A DNA stretch of 64,000 bases from Capitella teleta (taxonomy: Eukaryota; Annelida; Polychaeta; Capitellidae). The translations under genes and the position numbers were made by a program. The stretch lies in assembly GCA_000328365.1 (NCBI GenBank), contig KB312525.1, positions 142,401 to 206,400 on the forward strand, written 5' to 3'. Every line of letters starts with the position of its first letter. The stretch's first letter is position 1. Shown here piece after piece: positions 57,920 to 64,000 of this stretch. The notes beneath the pieces were generated by a model. That model was not told the origin of the DNA. It worked only from the letters and a program-made list of their open reading frames with translations, and did not search any database.

Positions 57920-60768
57920 ACAAAACGGCCAGCACACTCAGTCCAAACTCACCAAAAGTGAAAGAGAGGCTGTCACCACGAGTCCCTAATCTGCACGCTG
58001 ATCTACCCAATGGTCATCCAGGTGAGTGGTCATGTGATCTGGCTAATGATACCAGATAAGATCACCCTATGTGAGACCAATCTGTTTATCCATGATAAGC
58101 CATGTATCCATCTTTCTGCTGATATTGTAAAGAGGAAATTATTTCCATTTACATTTTTCAATTGTAATTGAAAAATAAGAAGCTAATTGTGTGGAAAGGC
58201 AACACACACATAGTGAGCAACCTTGCTGTGTCTATGCCAGTCTCACAACGATAGAAGCAGCTCGTGCGTCCGCTAATATGTATCAGTAATGCCGTAAATC
58301 CAAATGCAAATCTCACGAATCACGTTTGCTTCTGTGATGAATTCCTATTGAAAGCGTTGCACTATTGCCACAGCCGCTGCTCCATTCATCAATAATCCCC
58401 CCCTCCCCAATCCCTCTCCTCTCTCTCCATTGTTCCAATGAGTGATTGCATCCCTCTCATAATGACAGTGCAAGAGAAGGGGGGGGGGCACCCATATTGA
58501 TTACTTTGATGCGCTGCATCATTATTTCTGAGTGCTTTTTCCCCTAGCGCTCTCTTCTGCATTAAGCCACTTAGCCAGGGAGCATGCTGTTTGTGGAGTC
58601 CACTTTCCCTGGGGATGAGGACCCAGGGCAGCTACTGACCACTGACCCCTTAGATGACGGCGATGAGGCCACCTTTGATTTGCGTGACTTGGGTTTGTGT
58701 CAATTTCAGCCATCACCTGTCCGTGGGCGACGTTCTGACTTCAGACTCTTTTCCACTGAATGTCTTCTCTCTCCTCAATGGAATATTCACCATTTCAGGT
58801 GCCTGCAGTCCTCCGCCAGCAAAAGCCAAGCGTCCCAGAGTTCTGGTCCTGAAGCCAGCGGCTGATGACGACGTTTCAGGTGCTCAGTTGCTCCTCATTT
58901 AGCTTCCTTTTTGCTCATTTCCCCTGCAGATCCTCTGAGGGCTCAGACACCTCTGCTCACCTCGTCCCGCCTCTCTAAAACCCTGCACGAGGTGCTTCAT
59001 GACCGCGATGCCCTGCCCTACCTCCTTCAGTTCCTCGCATCCAAAGGGAACGCCCATCTCCTGCAGTTTTGGCTGGACGTTCAGAGCTTCCAAGCAGCTT
59101 CTCAAAGTCGACTGCAGAGCGGCCGGGGTTTGGGCCAGGCGTACGACAAGGGGGGAGGGGGGGAGGTGGTGCGACCCCGTGACCTTCCTTTGCGCCACTC
59201 CCACCGTGCCAAACTGAACACCGCAGACCCTGCCCCCGGTGCTAACCCCCACAGCAATACGCCACCCCCCGCACCCCCGGAAGTCTCAACCCAGCGTCCG
59301 AATGCAGACGTCAAGGAGAAACTCAAACAGAGCATTGAGAGTGATGCCGTCACGATCTTCTCCAAATATATATCCAAGGACTGCACGCATTCTATTGAGG
59401 TTTCCGATGACCTTCGTGACGAGGTCATCAAGGGTATTTGTCGGGAAGACGGTGAAGTCGATCCTCGCTGTTTTGCACGCTGTCAGGAGCATGTGGTCTC
59501 CGTCATCGACAAAAAGTATGTGTCTCTCTGCTTACTAATCTTGCACCTATTCTCTCCTCTATCAAAGGTTCTACAGCGATTTCTTGTCCAGTGAAGCCCA
59601 CTGCCAGCATCAGGTTGACATCCTGACTTCTACACAGGTCTCGTTGGCGGATGTGCTCTACAACGAATCAGCGTTGTTCTACTTCATGGAGGTATACATC
59701 AACCGTATAATATCGCCTTTTCAGTCTTACGCACATTTACTCTTTGAAGTTCATGGAGCAAGAGGGAGCCATGCCGCTCTTACAGTGTTGGTTAGATCTT
59801 GACAGTTTTCAGCAGCATTTAGGCTCCGCCCCTTATGACGGCATGCAAGCACAGTCAGACGCCATGGTGCTCTATGAAAAGTGGGCATCCTTTCGCTCCA
59901 TCAGCAATCATCTCATTATTTTCTGCTCTCAGATTCTTCTCAATGCAAGCTACGCAGCCATTGGGATTTGACGATAGCGTACGGTTACAACTTGAAAACA
60001 ACATTTGCCGAGAGGGTGGCCCGCTGCCCGACTGCTTTCAGCTGGCCAAATCTAACGTCCTGCGCACAATGGATAAGATCTACTTCAGCAGCTTCCTTCA
60101 AAGTCCCATTTACATCAAATTTCTGAACGACCTGATCAGCACTGTGCAGGCGCAAGACATTCCGTCCCACACCCCACGCAGGCCACGCAGGGGTCAGTGA
60201 CCTCTGTTTTAATCAGCAGGGGATGACCTTTTTGTTCTCAGGGAGCGAGTGCAGTTCTGAGCACAGCGTAGGGTCACAGAGCAGTGATGCGGTGAGCATC
60301 AAGAACACGCTGCTGGCTGGCGCTCTGGAGCCGGCAAATCCGATCGTGCAGAAGGCGCTGAACAGGATTGAGGACGATATGCGCATTGACACGGCGCTCT
60401 TCAATCCCGACCAGCTGTGGAAGCGGAACCACTCAGGGTGAGGTCATCAAGTGCATTTTTGGAATACTCACTATGGTTGCGTTGAACAGGAAGATGAGTC
60501 TGGGCAAGATAAATGAGGTGGGACAATTCGTTTCAGAATTAGCTCCCGAACCAGATCACGAAAAGAAGAAGAAAGGCGTCTTTCAGAAGCTCATGCGAGG
60601 GAATGACGTGCGTTCCTTATTCTGCTCTTGTGACGTTCTCTTGACGTCGTGATTTTTTTTTTTTTTCAGCGGCAGACGCAAGAAGAGATGGCGTTGCAGA
60701 TTGCTCAACTAATCCTGAAAGACGTCAGCGACTCCACGCAGTACGCTGACCCGGGTCTCGCTTCTTAG
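57920..60768 (+). CDS. AKAP10: AKAP10 (D-AKAP2): two RGS domains and a PKA-binding helix; 5' end not found
   Basis: Ten exons in phase: 57920-58021, 58579-58692, 58799-58879, 58930-59515, 59568-59691, 59750-59880, 59933-60192, 60242-60437, 60490-60607 and 60670-60768. The order matches vertebrate AKAP10. RGS1 is split by an insertion (SKTLHEVLHDRDALPYLLQF, then KQSIESDAVTIFSKYIS). RGS2 contains SALFYFMEFMEQEG and NNICREGGPLPDCF. The C-terminal amphipathic helix is EEMALQIAQLILKDVSDS, the site that docks the PKA regulatory subunit. AKAP10 anchors PKA and interacts with small GTPases in endosome recycling. The insertion in RGS1 is shorter than in mammals. The first three exons listed are less certain, and a short N-terminal exon further left is missing. 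Introns from 58880 on are only about 50 bases. The protein ends at 60766-60768 with PGLAS after the helix. Confidence 0.92.
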
Positions 60769-61274
60769 CCCTCCTGCTGTTTGTTAACTGCATTTTGTTG
60801 AATTCCTTCCAGTCACTGTTTCCACTGTGCAATATAACCATAATTATATTTTATATATCTTCCGCTGAGAAATACCATAATTGTTAAAAATTTAGCAGGG
60901 AAATTTCGTGATTTTTTTCTCCTTGTAAAACTCAGTATTATCCGATTAGTCGTTCTTTTGTCCCTGAAGATATTAGAATTTTTTTCTCTTTGTTCGTTTT
61001 GCATATCAATTTAAAACCTGCCATTCCTAAGATTCAAGTGTGGTCGATTTAGGGAACTTTCTTGTTATCCTTATAATTTGTAAAATTGTAGTTTTTTTTT
61101 TTATGTTATCTCAGAATCATGAAAATGTTCTTTTTTTGTGGAAAGAATTTATTGAAATAATCAAATTGAAATAATTGTCACAAATTCCTGTAATGGTTTT
61201 TTTTAAGTTGTGATTCATTGCTTTGAAGCAGCTTCATATTAATAATCATAAAATATTGCTTGGTTTTTAGTCAA

Positions 61275-61280
61275 AATAAA
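61275..61280 (+). terminator. Polyadenylation signal of AKAP10
   Basis: AATAAA on the plus strand about 510 bases after the AKAP10 stop. Confidence 0.55.
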
Positions 61281-61324
61281 ACATTTGGAGAAAAATATGA
61301 AGAGAATTTTTTTTGATATTTTAA

Positions 61325-61330
61325 TTTATT
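61325..61330 (-). terminator. Polyadenylation signal of PNLDC1 overlapping its stop codon
   Basis: The minus strand reads TTGAAATAAATT: the TAA stop lies inside AATAAA. Cleavage would fall near 61300, almost on the AKAP10 cleavage point. Confidence 0.5.
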
Positions 61331-63958
61331 TCAAAGTTGAATAAACCACCCACACACACAAAGAGGTTGATACTATCAAACCAACCCTAGAAAAAAATAA
61401 CATAATATCTCACTATGTTGAAGATATCACTCACCCTAAACACCCAGTAACAACCGGATTATGCTTCCACGCAATGTAACGTGTGATTCTTAGCGTGTTG
61501 TCCTGTTTGTACGCCTTCAGAATAGCTTTTCCACTGCACAAAATCACATTATTTTTCCAGAATTATATTTATTTTACGAACCAAGTGAAGTTTGGCACAG
61601 CAACCAGGGCTGACCAGTGGCTATCCGCTTGAACGTCCACCGCTCCGTGGGCAGAGAGAAGGCAAGCGAGCTAAAGAGGAATTAAAGCGAGCGGAGGAAA
61701 GCAGGGACACTCACTTGATTGGGATGCATAGGAGAGTGAAGGTAGGTCACGTGCAGCCAATGGGGTCGACTGACAGGGGGGTCATCTCCGCCTAACCTCT
61801 GATGAGAAATTCCGCTCGTTTTAATTGCTTTGATTTGGTTGCACAACTCACGATACACTGAACCGATGCTCGGATGAGGTTGATCTCATTTACATATTGC
61901 TTTAGGGCAACTGAATACTGGTGGAACGAAGGAGCTTTCATTTCGGACGACAAATGCCTGGAAATTTGGAGATTTTTATTCCTCTGTATGATGTAGAATG
62001 ATCTGTGTGAATTGGCGACCAACCTGTATGCTTCATAATGTACGATGTGAGCGGTTTGGAGAAATACTGAAAGAGTAAGATTTTTAAAAGCGAGGGGGGT
62101 AAAAGAAGTTGATCGCTAACCCAAGCCAGTCATGTATGCGTCAAATCCTGCTTCATGGTACAGCATTTCAGTTTCTGGATCAAAAATTAAAGAAAACTCT
62201 GGGAGAGTCATACAAGCAGAGAGACTCACTGTATCTGCTGCTCAGAGGATGGTGATTAACCTCTGGGTTGCATAACGTCAGCATTGGAGTTTTAGCACTA
62301 AAATTAGATAAAATTATCAAATGGTTTAAAACACGATTTAACACAAACCCAGTTAGGTTTTCAAATAACTTGCTTAATTTCGAATCATTGAAATAACCCT
62401 CGCTATCGAATGTCTAGAATGCATAAATTATTGGAATGTAATTGAGATTTGTTTCCTCAACTTTTCGCAACCCGCTGGAGATGCTTTTGGTGTCGTAGAT
62501 GATCGGGAAAAGTGTGTGCAGCTTCGCTTTATAAGTCAAGTAGCTCTCTGGTATACGAATAAATTAATTAGGAGATTAAGACATCGTAAATTAGGTTGAT
62601 CGCAAACATTACCAGGTAGCGGTTGGTAGCATTTCTCATAGAGAAAGAGTAAGTCAGTGAAACAATTGTGGCCAATCAGGGGCTGGAAGAGAAAGAGCTA
62701 ATTAACATAAAGCTAATGTTAGTTATGAAAACCTTTTTGCTTTTGATGAGACTTCGGAAAACTTGAGTGAATCCCAGCATTTTCTTTGTGATCCTGTTTA
62801 GCCACGGAAATATAAAAAAAATAATATATTTCTCACAGAATACAGTGACAGTGAGATACTTTTTCTCTTCAGCTTGTTTAGAATCTTCTTCCATTTTGAT
62901 CCGTTCATCAGTCGTCACTCTTTGCACTAAAATCTGTCAAAATTCATTCTCCAAATTTTGAAAACCTTTATTGGAATTTCAAATACTAACTTTGCCCTTT
63001 TCGGCAGTGATCCAAATATTGGAGAACCTCTGCCTCAACTCCTTGATGATAATATATTCGGGTAACTCTGTAATCAATCAATATCAATCATTACGAACCC
63101 TCAGGAACACACAGAAGGCGTTTTTACCAGGAGGAATAGTGAAAAAGAATTCGGATTCTTTTGGACTTTGATTTAACCAATTTGTAACTTGCAAACAGAC
63201 AGACTGAAGTGAAGACTCATCAACATCCCTTCAACGGAAACACTGGAATTATCATACATCAAAATTTAGCATAAATTTGCATACCGAATGAGGCCGGAGA
63301 AGAGTTCGTTTTCTCGAAGATGCTTGCTCAAAGTTTTTTCTTGCTCTTCATTTAGCACAGAAATACCTTCATACACAAACTGATTAATTTAATAATTGAG
63401 AATAAGTGCAATTAATTCCATATAAATCACCTGATTGAAATCAAAGTTTTGTCTGGAGAGGAATTCCAAGCACGAAGCCTGGAATTTTATTGAACTGATT
63501 GAACAATCTCAGCACAGATATCACTATGTTCACCTGGCAAGAAAATTGCACATCGATCGGACCAAATGACAACGGAAAGATGAAGAAATTGTAAGTATGG
63601 GCTTCATATCTGGCAAGAAAGGGAGAGATATGAGGCGAGAAATAAGCAAGAGAAACAGAGAGATCAACACAGTACTTAGCGTAATAAAGAGAGTTCTTAT
63701 CACGGACAAAAGCAGAAATTCCTGAAATGATGAAAATAAATAATGAGAAGTTAATCAAGCACAAATTTTAGTTCCCGTGTCTCACCAATTTGACTGGGCA
63801 TGAAGGCCTGGACTGCACGTCGAAGTTTTGCATAGCGATCAGCCCCAGAATCAAAGAGACTGTGGGGCAAATTGCAAATGACAATTTTAGGTAATCAATT
63901 ATATTTTACCTGGGGCCTTCGCCAGGAAGATGCAAACCTGTGAATTCACAGTCAATAG
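61326..63958 (-). CDS. PNLDC1: PNLDC1-type poly(A)-specific ribonuclease (piRNA 3' trimmer), 5' end beyond window
   Basis: Twenty exons give about 483 residues, lacking only the N-terminus. All four DEDD residues of this 3'-5' exonuclease family are visible: IDCEFTGL (exon 63910-63958), PLIGHNCFTD (62613-62682) and HEAGFDAYMTG (62121-62174). Other matches are NFFIFPLSFGPIDVQFSCQ and GISVLNEEQEKTL. The last exon (61326-61386), joined through a strong GTGAGT donor at 61434, encodes a hydrophobic segment (VGLIVSTSLCVWVVYSTLK) that would anchor the protein in a membrane by its tail. That tail separates PNLDC1 from soluble PARN. PNLDC1 trims piRNA 3' ends on the mitochondrial surface. Introns are about 50 bases. 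The least certain junctions are at 62472/62297 and 61582/61533. Its stop overlaps its AATAAA (61325-61330), and it is convergent with AKAP10. Confidence 0.92.
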
Positions 63959-64000
63959 CTGTAACAGGAAAACAAAATACAATTATACTAAATCAGTCCA

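Overview
This is metazoan nuclear DNA. Genes are split by GT-AG introns, many of only about 50 bases. The gene content (PNLDC1-type piRNA trimmer, AKAP10/D-AKAP2, a UDP-glycosyltransferase, PAN/Apple, CAP and ShKT domains) is animal. The intergenic DNA carries decayed L2/CR1-like LINEs, tRNA-derived SINEs, a mariner-type MITE, a Tc1 relic, a minisatellite and long microsatellites. It looks like an invertebrate, probably marine. I cannot place it in a phylum from sequence alone.

Layout. 1-1.5 kb: edge of an unknown minus-strand gene, then a single-exon CAP-ShKT secreted protein. 2.3-20.0 kb: one very large minus-strand gene with a signal peptide and, by my exon reading, 37 PAN/Apple-like six-cysteine modules, one von Willebrand A domain in the middle and short Ser/Thr linkers. 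Nearly all introns are phase 1. 20-35 kb: a gene-poor interval of repeats. 35.1-41.2 kb: a second minus-strand gene of the same kind (11 PAN modules and a Thr-rich mucin exon). 44.5-47.4 kb: an intracellular FAMeT-like + winged-helix + nucleoside-phosphorylase fusion. 48.5-49 kb: Tc1 relic. 50.8-52.3 kb: intronless UGT whose 3' UTR carries a 210-base triplet repeat. 53.2-54.1 kb: LINE relic. 57.9-60.8 kb: AKAP10 on the plus strand. 61.3-64 kb: PNLDC1 on the minus strand, tail to tail with AKAP10 and running off the right edge.

How it fits together. The left 41 kb is a secreted-protein neighbourhood: two modular PAN proteins and a CAP-ShKT protein, all on the minus strand and several with a TATATATA box close upstream. 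In the large gene, symmetric phase-1 exons and near-identical multi-exon blocks show growth by exon-block duplication, some of it recent. The right end holds conserved housekeeping or germline genes. No CRISPR, rRNA or intact tRNA gene was seen, and no LTR or virus-derived element was recognised.
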